DNA of 5,966 nucleotides from an uncultured Eubacteriales bacterium (GTDB lineage: Bacteria; Bacillota; Clostridia; Lachnospirales; CAG-274): positions 1 through 5,966 of the forward strand of contig CAJKOJ010000090.1 in NCBI GenBank assembly GCA_905201505.1, in the 5' to 3' direction. Shown piece after piece: positions 1-5,966 of this stretch (position 1 is its first letter; the number at the start of each line of letters is the position of its first letter). The translations under genes were made by a program, and so were the position numbers. The notes under the pieces are model-generated. The model did no database searches. It saw nothing but the letters and a program-made list of their open reading frames with translations, and was not told where the DNA came from.

Positions 1-252
1 TTCTGTTGGCTTTTCGTTTCCGCCTTCATCTTCTGTTGTACTTTCAGCAGTTGTTTCTTCTGTTGTTGTTTCACTACTGCTTTCTGTTGTAGTAGTTCCC
101 TCAGTTGTAGTTTCTTCTGTTGTTGTCTCTGTTGGTCCTACTACTGTTGTACTTTCTGTTGGCTTTTCGTTTCCGCCTTCATCTTCTGTTGTACTTTCAG
201 CAGTTGTTGCTTCTGTTGTTGTCTCTGTACTGCTTTCTGTTGTAGTAGTTCC
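1..252 (-). repeat. 153-bp direct repeat in the stalk, two visible copies
   Basis: Positions 1-99 and 154-252 are near-identical (five differences), with the start of one copy 153 bp from the start of the next. The first 55 nt of each (1-55 and 154-208) are identical. Each unit codes for 33 residues, starting G-T-T-T-T-E-S-S and ending DEGGNEKPTE. The units are joined by an 18-residue linker that includes VVGP. The period is exactly 51 codons, so gain or loss of a unit would keep the frame. More copies may lie past position 1. Confidence 0.9.
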
Positions 253-330
253 TTCTGTTGTGCTCTCTTCTGTTCCTGTAGTTTCCTCCGTTGTTGTTTC
301 AGTTGTACTCTCTGTAGTACTTTCTGTTGT
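1..330 (-). other. Thr/Glu-rich (TTE) cell-wall-spanning stalk, truncated by window edge
   Basis: From residue 1715 the protein is almost only Thr, Glu and Ser in TTE, STTE, TTTEE and TTAE strings, broken by two islands reading DEGGNEKPTE (30..1 and 183..154). Such segments are low-complexity, extended and probably disordered. In Gram-positive surface proteins they usually cross the peptidoglycan ahead of a sorting signal or membrane anchor. Thr codons are mostly ACA and ACT, so the DNA is itself repetitive and prone to slippage or mis-assembly. No LPXTG or hydrophobic tail is reached before the window ends. Confidence 0.9.
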
Positions 331-3300
331 TAATTCAACATTTTTAATACCTACAACAGCAAAATTACTTTCACTATTTAATACAACATTATTCTTATCA
401 TAACTTACATTAATTAAATCGTTTTTACCTTCATTAAGAATATTTCCATTAATATCTGTTTCAAAAACATAATATTCTGTTCCGTCTTTAATATCATAAG
501 GCAAATTTTCAAAATTTACACTTCCTGTTATTCCATCAGGTGAACCTGTCATACTTAATTTTTGAGATGCAACCAATTTATATATACCATTCTTTTTAGT
601 AAACACGCCAAAATAAAAAGTATCCTTTGAAGAATTGTCAGAAATATAAGTTTTATCAACTGTTATCTTTCCATTATCTTTTGATCCTAATACCCATACA
701 CCAACCTTAGCAGGTTCTGCGATAAGATTCTGTATAATATTCTTTGTTGTTGAATAAGAATAGCCAAAGTTATTCCACGCAATATTATTTTCTCCGGTAT
801 TTGTTACAACCTCAGGAACAATACCTTCAAATTTAATTTTAACAGTTGCTCCAACCGGAATTTCAAACTCAGCAGGGAACATAAATCTAACCAGAGATGT
901 CGTTTCTGATGCTGTATCTGACCAATCAGTTACAAGCTGAGAGCCGCCTTTCCAATCCTCTGCATTTTCGTTATTAAATGTTGTTGTTCTGTCAGATGAA
1001 TATGAAATGGCTGTCTCACTGCTTAAATCTTTATAAACCGTACCATCATTGTTATAAACAATAGCAGATACAAGTCCTCCCCAGCACACATCAAACGCTG
1101 ATTCCCTTTGCAAACCGGTGATAACACCTATATCACCAACAAAAGGCAATCTGTCAATTATTGAAATTTGATTGATTGGCTGATTTGATGAATTAGTAAC
1201 ATTTAAAGTATATGTTACATTTTCACCCTGCATACCCTGTACATAATTATCAGGCGAATTATATCTGCTGTCACCTTTATCATATACGGGGTCATAACTG
1301 TGTCCATCAGATATATATTCAATTTCTTTATAAGAAGATGTTGCTATACTTAATATATTAAACACAGCATTATCTGCAATGCCGCCTTCAATTTCAAAAC
1401 CCGATGAAATATTTTCAGGTATATATCTGCCTGCCACATTGAGCTGAGCCTGGTTAGTTATTACACCCTGCACGCCTGCCTGACCATCAGCCAGCTTTGT
1501 TGCAAACTCAATAGTTATAAACTCATTTGGCTGCAATACATAATTACCGCCTTTAAATTCCCAAACAGCAGATCTTATACCTGTATCATCTATTTTAACT
1601 ACAGCATCTGTATAGTCTAAAACTTCTTTTGTCCCGTCAGCCTTAGTCTTTACAATGCTTGGTTCCCAATCAGCAAGATTAACTTCACCTGCAGGCATAT
1701 AAGTATATATAGAAGGCAAAACATCCTTAACTGTATACTCTGTCATAGGTATACCGTCTCCATCTGCTGTCATACCATTCTTTACAACAATAGACCAAGC
1801 AATATTATCTCCTGCATTAACAATTGAACCAATTTCAGAAAAATGTGATGCAGATTTTGCAAAGGAACCAAGACCTTGTTTTCCAATACCCGGATGCATT
1901 GTGTTTTCAACAACAGTAATTGTAGTAGTAATAGTTTCAGTTGTTACTATTTCTCCCTCCGGTGTTAAAAATTCATTGCTTCCTGATATTGCAACCGAAT
2001 TATCAAAAGATGTTTTCTGTACACAATATTTTCCATTATCTATAATAGCATTGTTTGTTAAATTTTGAACCATTTCTTCTGTCAATTTAGTCTTATAAGA
2101 AATATTAACAAACCCATTTCTGCCATTATTGTATTCATCACACTTAATATTAATATTTTCAAAATTAATAGTAAATTGATTTCCTATAGTTTCTACATCA
2201 TATTTTAACTTTTCACTATAATTTTGATCATAATAATAGATGGCATTTATCTCACTGTTTAACATCATTCCCTCAGGAAGCACATCAAGAACCTTAAAAT
2301 TACTATCTATATAATTTGCCTTTCCATTATTGACAATTTTGACATTATAATCAAAACTAAGATTTCTTAATGTTTCAGCAAGTGCTTCTTTACTTTCTGC
2401 TTCTACAACAGGGAACTTTTCTTTGCTTGCTTCTTTAAACAACTCAAGCTCAGGATAGCTGGACAATAATCCAAAATTCACAGTTGAATTGTTTCCATTA
2501 ACTACAGCTGTATTAGTACCATTTGTAAAACCGTCATTTAATATAAGCGAATACTCAAATTCAATGAATCCGCCCGGTTCCATTGAGAAAGCATCTGTAT
2601 AAAAACTTGCTGCCTCATCTGTGGCTGAAAAAGTCAGTGTTTCTATGAACGGATTTCCTATATAATATACATACTTACTGTATTTATCCCCTTCTTTAAT
2701 ACCGTTTACTTTATCAGTATCTATAATCTTGTATTCAATTTTGTTATTTTCAGCACTATAACTGCCTCCGTATCCATTACTAGTCAAAGTATCTGTTACA
2801 GTCATTTCATTATATGTCATAGTTTGACTGTTGTTATATACCTTAACTCTAAATGTTATCTTTTTACCAATATTATTATCAGGTAAAGTATGACTGTCAG
2901 TTATATCATTTCCTTCAAAGTCATAAACCTTCTTTGATGGTACTAACCCTCCACCGTTACCTGTAATATCTGTAGATGACCCATCTCCGTCAGATGGCTT
3001 TTCAAAACTACCGTCCTCTGATTTTACAACTGCAATATTTACAATTTTATCGCCTTCTTTAACATTCTCATTTACTTTAGCTTTTACTGTAAATGTAAAT
3101 TCTGCCCTTGGCTTCATCATACCTATAAATGTAAATGTTATTTTCCTTGTACTCTCGTCATAGCTTGATGTAAATCCGTTTGGAGTAACAACTGCTGTAT
3201 AATCAAGTCCCTCCGGAAGCTCATCTTCTACAATAAGAGGTGCATCTTCACTATATGTTTTTCCAAACTCACCATTATTGTTCTTCAATACAATCTTATA

Positions 3301-5472
3301 AGTAATCTCATCTCCTGCTGCCGCATATTCTTTATCACTTGTTTTTGTAATAATAAAGTTATTCGGATTAAATTGATTTTTACTTATAGATGCATCTGAA
3401 GAAATACTGATTCCATATTCATCAGTTAATGTTGCTGTATTTATTACATTACTTTTATTTTCAAATTCTTCATTTGCCACAACAGGTATTTTAATTACTA
3501 TTTTACCTCCTATAGGCAAATTAATATTTTCCCCTGTAACGGCATTGTTTTCTACAACAAAATCCCCTGTTGAGTTACCTAATTTTTCCACAGATATTCC
3601 TACAGAATCTCTATATGTTACACCATCCGGAAGTACATCTGTAAATAATGAGTTAAATGAATCCTCTGTGCCTGTATTTTCGATAACAACAGTATACTCA
3701 AAAAATTCTCCAACAGTAACAGATGTATTACTAACCGATTTTTTAATCCTAAGTTCAGGTTTCTTTTTATGAACATTAATTTCAATTGTATCTTCTTTTG
3801 TATATTCATTACTTGTAAGCTTTGCAACATTTGCTATACTTACATCAGAATCATCTGTAACTTTCAGAGCAACATATCCTTCTAAAACAGACCCGGGCTT
3901 CATTTCTGTTGCAAAAAATGAGAAAACACCATTTTCATAAGAAATACCTGCACCTGTAACTCCATTACTATTACCGTTTACCCAAGCAATCACGTTGTTA
4001 CCATCTGCATTTATACTATTAGATGATGTATCAAGATTCTGATTACTATAGTTCCAAAACTTATCTTTTACTTCTTCAAACTCCTCAGTTGACACAAGCT
4101 CAAGACCATCCGGAATAGTATCTATAAAAGAATGGTCATATATGGTTGTATCACCATTATTTGTTGATGTTACCTTATATATTATTACATCCCCTGCTAC
4201 AACAAATATATTTGTATTTGACGGATCTGGCGATGTATTCCAGCTTGGATATGTGTCATATTGATCGGCTACATCAAATATTGACTTTTCAATAGCATTT
4301 GATAAACTCTCATCAAACTCCCTTGGAAGTCTTAAACTTACCTCAACATTAACATCTTCATCAAGTGAATTACTTTGACCAAATATATCAATATAATCTG
4401 TATGCAAGTTGGTTATTATCGCTGAACCATCTTTAAAATCCTCATTAATAATAACACTGTCTTTATTTATTGTAACCTGAGGCTGCTGATAAGTAAGCTG
4501 ATTAGTTTCATCTGTACTTGTTTTCGTATATTTTACAACAAACCCTGTAATTTTGTCACCGTTTACTACAGGGGTAATTTCTGCACCATCTGCATTTGTT
4601 ACAGACACTGCTGTATTTATATCTGCATCTGATGGTATATACATACCTTCAGGAAATGTGTATGTGTCTGTTACTATAAACTCTCTAGTATATATAACAC
4701 CAATATCTTTTAGAGTATTATCATCAAATAAACCAGTATCTGCATTATACTTGTTAGAATCATACTCTGTAATTGTAAAAATAATATCATTACTCAAAGA
4801 ATATGAATTATCTGCGTTTTTATTAAGTGCAAGTTCACTGTAGTTTGAACCCTTATTATGATCCCAGAATGAATTTGCTTCAGCTTTTATATTATCATTG
4901 GCAAGTACAGTTGGCATTTCATTTTCATCATATGTAACTAAACTTACTTCTGTACTTTCACCATTATTAGTTATACCCTCAGGGTATCTGCATTCAAAAG
5001 ATACACCTATTGTTGAACCTTCAACAACAGCTTCTTTATCTACTTCTATATATCTTGTTCCATCATCTCTTACTCTCATAACAAAAGTAAGATAACCTGA
5101 TGCAGTTGATACAGAATAAACAGATCCGTCTGTAAAGCCTTTATCATCAAACTGTAAAAACTCCATCTTACTGTCACCCAAATCTATTATTGGCTTTATA
5201 TTGGTATCAGTAATTAATGAGCTTGCTCCTCCTATAGTCATAAAAAGCATAAAATTTTCACCTGATGGAACAATGTCTACAGGATCTAAATTAACATCAA
5301 GAAAATCCAGTGATACTGATGTTTCCTCTGTATCCGCATAAGTCTGTATAATAATCGTTTGAAAAACCATTACCATAAGAAGCAAAACTGATAAAATACG
5401 CTTTCCGTGACGTACAGATATCACTTTAAACATAAAATATTTCCCCCTTTTATGTGTACATACAAAATACAT
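1..5472 (-). CDS. Giant secreted DUF11-repeat surface protein (adhesin-like), 3' end outside window
   Basis: One open frame of 1824 codons without a stop or frameshift, still open at the window edge. I translated it end to end. Residue numbers assume the ATG at 5472; an in-frame ATG at 5433 (residue 14) is the alternative start. Order: signal peptide (to about residue 46); N-terminal region of unknown fold (about 47-410); about seven DUF11-like modules (about 410-1585) with motifs such as DTIPDGL, DVLPDGV, DELPEGL and DVLPEGM; a Cna-B/prealbumin-like domain (about 1590-1714); a Thr/Glu-rich stalk (1715 onward). In known families, DUF11 (conserved repeat domain) modules build extended stalks of Gram-positive surface proteins, often stabilised by intramolecular isopeptide bonds. 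Export to the cell surface and a role in adhesion or a surface fibre are inferences. The expected C-terminal anchor lies beyond position 1. It has its own promoter and sits 200 bp downstream of a small membrane-protein gene on the same strand. I do not recognise a named gene. Confidence 0.93.
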   Translation of the reverse strand, partial: MYFVCTHKRGKYFMFKVISVRHGKRILSVLLLMVMVFQTIIIQTYADTEETSVSLDFLDVNLDPVDIVPSGENFMLFMTIGGASSLITDTNIKPIIDLGDSKMEFLQFDDKGFTDGSVYSVSTASGYLTFVMRVRDDGTRYIEVDKEAVVEGSTIGVSFECRYPEGITNNGESTEVSLVTYDENEMPTVLANDNIKAEANSFWDHNKGSNYSELALNKNADNSYSLSNDIIFTITEYDSNKYNADTGLFDDNTLKDIGVIYTREFIVTDTYTFPEGMYIPSDADINTAVSVTNADGAEITPVVNGDKITGFVVKYTKTSTDETNQLTYQQPQVTINKDSVIINEDFKDGSAIITNLHTDYIDIFGQSNSLDEDVNVEVSLRLPREFDESLSNAIEKSIFDVADQYDTYPSWNTSPDPSNTNIFVVAGDVIIYKVTSTNNGDTTIYDHSFIDTIPDGLELVSTEEFEEVKDKFWNYSNQNLDTSSNSINADGNNVIAWVNGNSNGVTGAGISYENGVFSFFATEMKPGSVLEGYVALKVTDDSDVSIANVAKLTSNEYTKEDTIEINVHKKKPELRIKKSVSNTSVTVGEFFEYTVVIENTGTEDSFNSLFTDVLPDGVTYRDSVGISVEKLGNSTGDFVVENNAVTGENINLPIGGKIVIKIPVVANEEFENKSNVINTATLTDEYGISISSDASISKNQFNPNNFIITKTSDKEYAAAGDEITYKIVLKNNNGEFGKTYSEDAPLIVEDELPEGLDYTAVVTPNGFTSSYDESTRKITFTFIGMMKPRAEFTFTVKAKVNENVKEGDKIVNIAVVKSEDGSFEKPSDGDGSSTDITGNGGGLVPSKKVYDFEGNDITDSHTLPDNNIGKKITFRVKVYNNSQTMTYNEMTVTDTLTSNGYGGSYSAENNKIEYKIIDTDKVNGIKEGDKYSKYVYYIGNPFIETLTFSATDEAASFYTDAFSMEPGGFIEFEYSLILNDGFTNGTNTAVVNGNNSTVNFGLLSSYPELELFKEASKEKFPVVEAESKEALAETLRNLSFDYNVKIVNNGKANYIDSNFKVLDVLPEGMMLNSEINAIYYYDQNYSEKLKYDVETIGNQFTINFENINIKCDEYNNGRNGFVNISYKTKLTEEMVQNLTNNAIIDNGKYCVQKTSFDNSVAISGSNEFLTPEGEIVTTETITTTITVVENTMHPGIGKQGLGSFAKSASHFSEIGSIVNAGDNIAWSIVVKNGMTADGDGIPMTEYTVKDVLPSIYTYMPAGEVNLADWEPSIVKTKADGTKEVLDYTDAVVKIDDTGIRSAVWEFKGGNYVLQPNEFITIEFATKLADGQAGVQGVITNQAQLNVAGRYIPENISSGFEIEGGIADNAVFNILSIATSSYKEIEYISDGHSYDPVYDKGDSRYNSPDNYVQGMQGENVTYTLNVTNSSNQPINQISIIDRLPFVGDIGVITGLQRESAFDVCWGGLVSAIVYNNDGTVYKDLSSETAISYSSDRTTTFNNENAEDWKGGSQLVTDWSDTASETTSLVRFMFPAEFEIPVGATVKIKFEGIVPEVVTNTGENNIAWNNFGYSYSTTKNIIQNLIAEPAKVGVWVLGSKDNGKITVDKTYISDNSSKDTFYFGVFTKKNGIYKLVASQKLSMTGSPDGITGSVNFENLPYDIKDGTEYYVFETDINGNILNEGKNDLINVSYDKNNVVLNSESNFAVVGIKNVELTTESTTESTTETTTEETTGTEESTTEGTTTTESSTETTTEATTAESTTEDEGGNEKPTESTTVVGPTETTTEETTTEGTTTTESSSETTTEETTAESTTEDEGGNEKPTE
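331..705 (-). other. Cna-B / prealbumin-like domain before the stalk
   Basis: Residues about 1590-1714 contain the strand ITVDKTY (Lys1607), then TFYFGVFTKKNG, a S-M-T-G-S turn, VNFENLPYDI, EYYVFETD (Glu1671) and a last strand FAVVGIKNVE ending in Asn. This order matches prealbumin-fold (Cna-B/SpaA-like) domains of Gram-positive surface proteins. In that family a first-strand Lys and a last-strand Asn form an isopeptide bond helped by a central Glu. Assigning Lys1607, Glu1671 and the Asn of IKN to these roles is an inference. Its place directly before a Thr-rich stalk suits the C-terminal side of an anchored protein. Confidence 0.55.
710..4230 (-). other. Array of about seven DUF11-like beta-sandwich modules
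   Basis: Each module begins with a Lys-containing strand and a G-(D/E)-x(2-3)-(Y/F)-x-(V/I) strand, for example TVGEFFEYTVV near 3695 and AAGDEITYKIV near 3320. It then has an N-x-G/N-N turn and a D-x-(L/I)-P-x-G-type motif. Motif positions are approximately: DTIPDGL 4103-4123, DVLPDGV 3622-3642, DELPEGL 3211-3231, DTLTSNGY 2772-2795 (degenerate, Pro missing), DVLPEGM 2269-2289, DVLPSIY 1708-1728 and DRLPFVG 1135-1155. Spacing of about 400-570 bp gives modules of about 130-190 residues. A possible extra, more divergent module with V-T-D-T-x-x-F-P-E-G lies near 4640-4680. The family call rests on motif pattern, and the boundaries are approximate. The modules have diverged strongly, which argues for an old array and against recent duplication. 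Confidence 0.75.
5335..5472 (-). other. Signal peptide of the giant surface protein
   Basis: The N-terminus has a basic stretch (VRHGKR), a hydrophobic core (ILSVLLLMVMVFQTIII) and a likely signal peptidase I site after T-Y-A, followed by D-T-E-E. Counted from the ATG at 5433 this is a normal 33-residue signal peptide. From the ATG at 5472 it has 13 more n-region residues (MYFVCTHKRGKYF), giving 46. Cleavage would yield the same mature protein from either start. I see no clear YSIRK or KxYKxGKxW export motif. Confidence 0.85.
5443..5449 (-). promoter_or_regulatory. Second ribosome-binding-like site, for in-frame ATG at 5433
   Basis: The minus strand reads AAGGGGG, ending nine bases before the ATG at 5433. 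It is a weaker match than the site at 5477-5483 but well spaced, and it gives a more usual 33-residue signal peptide. Either start, or both, could be used. The mature protein would be the same. Confidence 0.5.
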
Positions 5473-5498
5473 ATTTACCTCCCAATAAATATGTATTT
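5465..5498 (-). promoter_or_regulatory. Perfect 13-bp inverted repeat enclosing the ribosome binding site and start codon
   Basis: Arms 5465-5477 and 5486-5498 are perfect reverse complements (aaatacatattta / taaatatgtattt), separated by 8 nt. In the mRNA (minus strand) the loop is UUGGGAGG, which holds the Shine-Dalgarno sequence GGGAGG. The 3' arm contains the AUG at 5472-5470. A folded hairpin would expose the Shine-Dalgarno and bury the start codon. The stem has only one G-C pair, so it could melt easily. Alternatively the DNA palindrome could be a repressor site downstream of the promoter. Presence of the repeat is certain; its function is inferred. Confidence 0.7.
5477..5483 (-). promoter_or_regulatory. 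Strong ribosome binding site for start at 5472
   Basis: The minus strand reads GGGAGGT, close to the perfect anti-16S complement, ending five bases before the ATG at 5472 when counted from the last G of GGGAGG. This is the best Shine-Dalgarno near the gene and is why I prefer the upstream start. An in-frame TAA lies at 5499-5497, so no start further upstream is possible without passing a stop. Confidence 0.7.
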
Positions 5499-5552
5499 AA
5501 TCTTCATTTTTATAAAATTGTATTGTATCATACATTCATCATTATCTATTTT

Positions 5553-5581
5553 ATTATATCAGACATTTAATTGAACCACAA
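5553..5581 (-). promoter_or_regulatory. Extended -10 promoter for the giant gene
   Basis: On the minus strand, TTGTGG (5581-5576) is a partial -35 box. After a 17-bp spacer comes a perfect -10 box TATAAT (5558-5553), preceded by TGA, giving the extended TGn-TATAAT form. Transcription would start near 5546, leaving an untranslated leader of about 75 nt to the ATG at 5472. A second, weaker extended -10 (TGA-TACAAT, 5530-5522) lies downstream without a good -35. The housekeeping-sigma assignment is by consensus only. Confidence 0.65.
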
Positions 5582-5623
5582 GGAAAATATTAACATTTTG
5601 TAAATTTTATTAGCAATTATACC

Positions 5624-5656
5624 GTGCACACGCACAAATATATTTTTTTTGTGCAC
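5624..5656. repeat. Inverted repeat downstream of the small membrane gene
   Basis: gtgcaca (5624-5630) and tgtgcac (5650-5656) are reverse complements. Nested between them, gcacaaa (5632-5638) can pair with tttgtgc (5648-5654) around a 9-nt loop, so two mutually exclusive hairpins are possible. It starts 17 bp past the TAG stop at 5675-5673. Neither strand has a T-run after the stem, so it is not a typical intrinsic terminator. It may still slow polymerase or act as a protein-binding palindrome (GTGCAC occurs twice). Confidence 0.45.
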
Positions 5657-5672
5657 ATTTACTAAATACAAC

Positions 5673-5933
5673 CTATTCTCTTATATCTCTTACTATTTCT
5701 CTCATCCAATTTACCAGTGGAGATTTGCTTTTTTCATATAAAACCCTATTTTCATTAACTGTAGTTTCCTCTGTTATTGTTTCAATCTCTTCAACATAAT
5801 CTGTTCTTTCTTTATAAGTATCCTTTTTGTTTCCGCTTAAACTATATATAATCAAAATGCACGATGCAAAAATTGATATGTCAAGCAAAATTACTATAAC
5901 TATAACTAAAATTTTTTTCCATATTCTTTTCAT
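5673..5933 (-). CDS. Small single-pass membrane protein of unknown function (86 aa)
   Basis: Complete ORF from the ATG at 5933 to a TAG. Residues 1-7 (MKRIWKK) are basic and about 8-32 form one long hydrophobic segment, so the protein should sit N-in, C-out as a signal-anchored membrane protein. A single Cys lies within that segment (S-C-I-L), without a convincing lipobox context. The outer part is charged: a Lys-rich stretch, an acidic Glu/Thr stretch (EEIETITEETT) near residues 48-58, and an amphipathic C-terminus with SPLVNWMREIVRDIRE. I recognise no domain. The start has only AGGG two bases upstream, which is too close for a good Shine-Dalgarno. An ATGA overlap with a possible upstream frame suggests translational coupling. 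It is on the same strand as the giant surface protein, 200 bp upstream, so a helper role in secretion or assembly is possible but unproven. It could also be the membrane subunit of an upstream system not seen here. Confidence 0.7.
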   Translation of the reverse strand: MKRIWKKILVIVIVILLDISIFASCILIIYSLSGNKKDTYKERTDYVEEIETITEETTVNENRVLYEKSKSPLVNWMREIVRDIRE

Positions 5934-5966
5934 TTCCCTGATTCGGGTAGGTCTCCGTCACTCCCT
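5930..5966 (-). CDS. Possible C-terminal end of an upstream gene (partial)
   Basis: One frame is open from the window edge and reads GSDGDLPESGK before a TGA at 5932-5930, which overlaps the next ATG as ATGA. This four-base overlap is typical of translationally coupled operon genes and would explain the poor ribosome binding site of the small membrane gene. Only 11 codons are visible and another frame is also open here, so this is a weak call. No product can be named. Confidence 0.3.
   Translation of the reverse strand, partial: GSDGDLPESGK

Larger units (their letters stand above)
5473..5672. other. 200-bp A+T-rich intergenic region
   Basis: This gap separates the stop codon of the small membrane gene from the start of the giant gene. 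It holds the promoter, most of the start-codon hairpin and the inverted repeat at 5624-5656. I see no coding potential and no riboswitch or RNA gene I can recognise. An isolated TATAAT at 5621-5616 lacks a matching -35. Confidence 0.7.

Noticed and set aside
1..252. CRISPR-like direct repeats
   Set aside because: The repeat is 99 bp of coding sequence with an in-frame 153-bp period and Thr/Glu content; there are no short palindromic repeats with unique spacers.
3545..3830. Short open frames on the plus strand (3545-3772) and in another minus frame (3618-3830)
   Set aside because: Both lie fully inside the continuous frame of the giant gene, have low-complexity unlikely products and no good ribosome binding site; they are shadows.
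4553..5095. Plus-strand open frames at 4553-4843 and 4898-5095
   Set aside because: Antisense to the giant gene, which is intact there; Ser/Val-rich translations come from its Thr/Asp/Asn codons.
5335..5472. YSIRK-type signal peptide (ISVRHGKR resembles it loosely)
   Set aside because: The conserved Ser-Ile-Arg-Lys core and the Gly-Ser pair in the hydrophobic part are absent.
5616..5621. TATAAT on the minus strand as the main promoter
   Set aside because: The hexamer 17 bp upstream is AATATA, a poor -35, and there is no TGn extension; the site at 5553-5581 is better.
5624..5656. Intrinsic terminator for the small membrane gene
   Set aside because: The stem is A+T-rich with the T-tract in the loop on the plus strand, and no U-run follows the stem on the minus strand.
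5930..5966. LPESG in the possible upstream frame as a sortase sorting signal
   Set aside because: It is followed at once by Lys and a stop, with no hydrophobic segment or basic tail in the same frame, so it cannot work as a sorting signal.

Overview
The window looks like low-GC Gram-positive (Bacillota) DNA, most likely from a gut-type Clostridium relative such as Lachnospiraceae or Ruminococcaceae. This rests on the strong A+T bias, purine-rich Shine-Dalgarno sites, a Gram-positive signal peptide, DUF11-type surface domains and a long Thr/Glu 'TTE' stalk. It is an inference from style, because no taxonomic marker gene is present.

All recognisable genes are on the minus strand. Reading in transcription order (right to left), 5930-5966 may hold the last codons of an unseen upstream gene that overlaps the next start by ATGA. 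Positions 5673-5933 encode an 86-residue single-pass membrane protein of unknown function. Positions 5473-5672 are a 200-bp A+T-rich intergenic region. It has a convincing extended -10 promoter, an inverted repeat next to the small gene, and a perfect 13-bp inverted repeat whose loop is the ribosome binding site of the next gene. From 5472 to the left edge there is one uninterrupted reading frame of 1824 visible codons that runs out of the window.

The giant gene encodes a secreted, probably wall- or membrane-anchored adhesin or fibre-like protein. Its layout is: signal peptide, N-terminal head of unknown fold, about seven DUF11-like beta-sandwich modules marked by D-x-L-P-type motifs, a Cna-B/prealbumin-like domain, then a Thr/Glu-rich stalk. 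The stalk contains a 153-bp in-frame repeat and is cut by the window edge, so the anchor (LPXTG or membrane segment) is not visible. The small membrane protein just upstream could be a partner in export or assembly, but nothing in its sequence proves this.

The points most worth a second look are the start-codon hairpin, the two in-frame starts, and the left edge of the window, which falls on a 55-nt exact repeat and looks like an assembly break inside the stalk repeats. I see no CRISPR array, RNA gene, insertion sequence or mobile-element gene.
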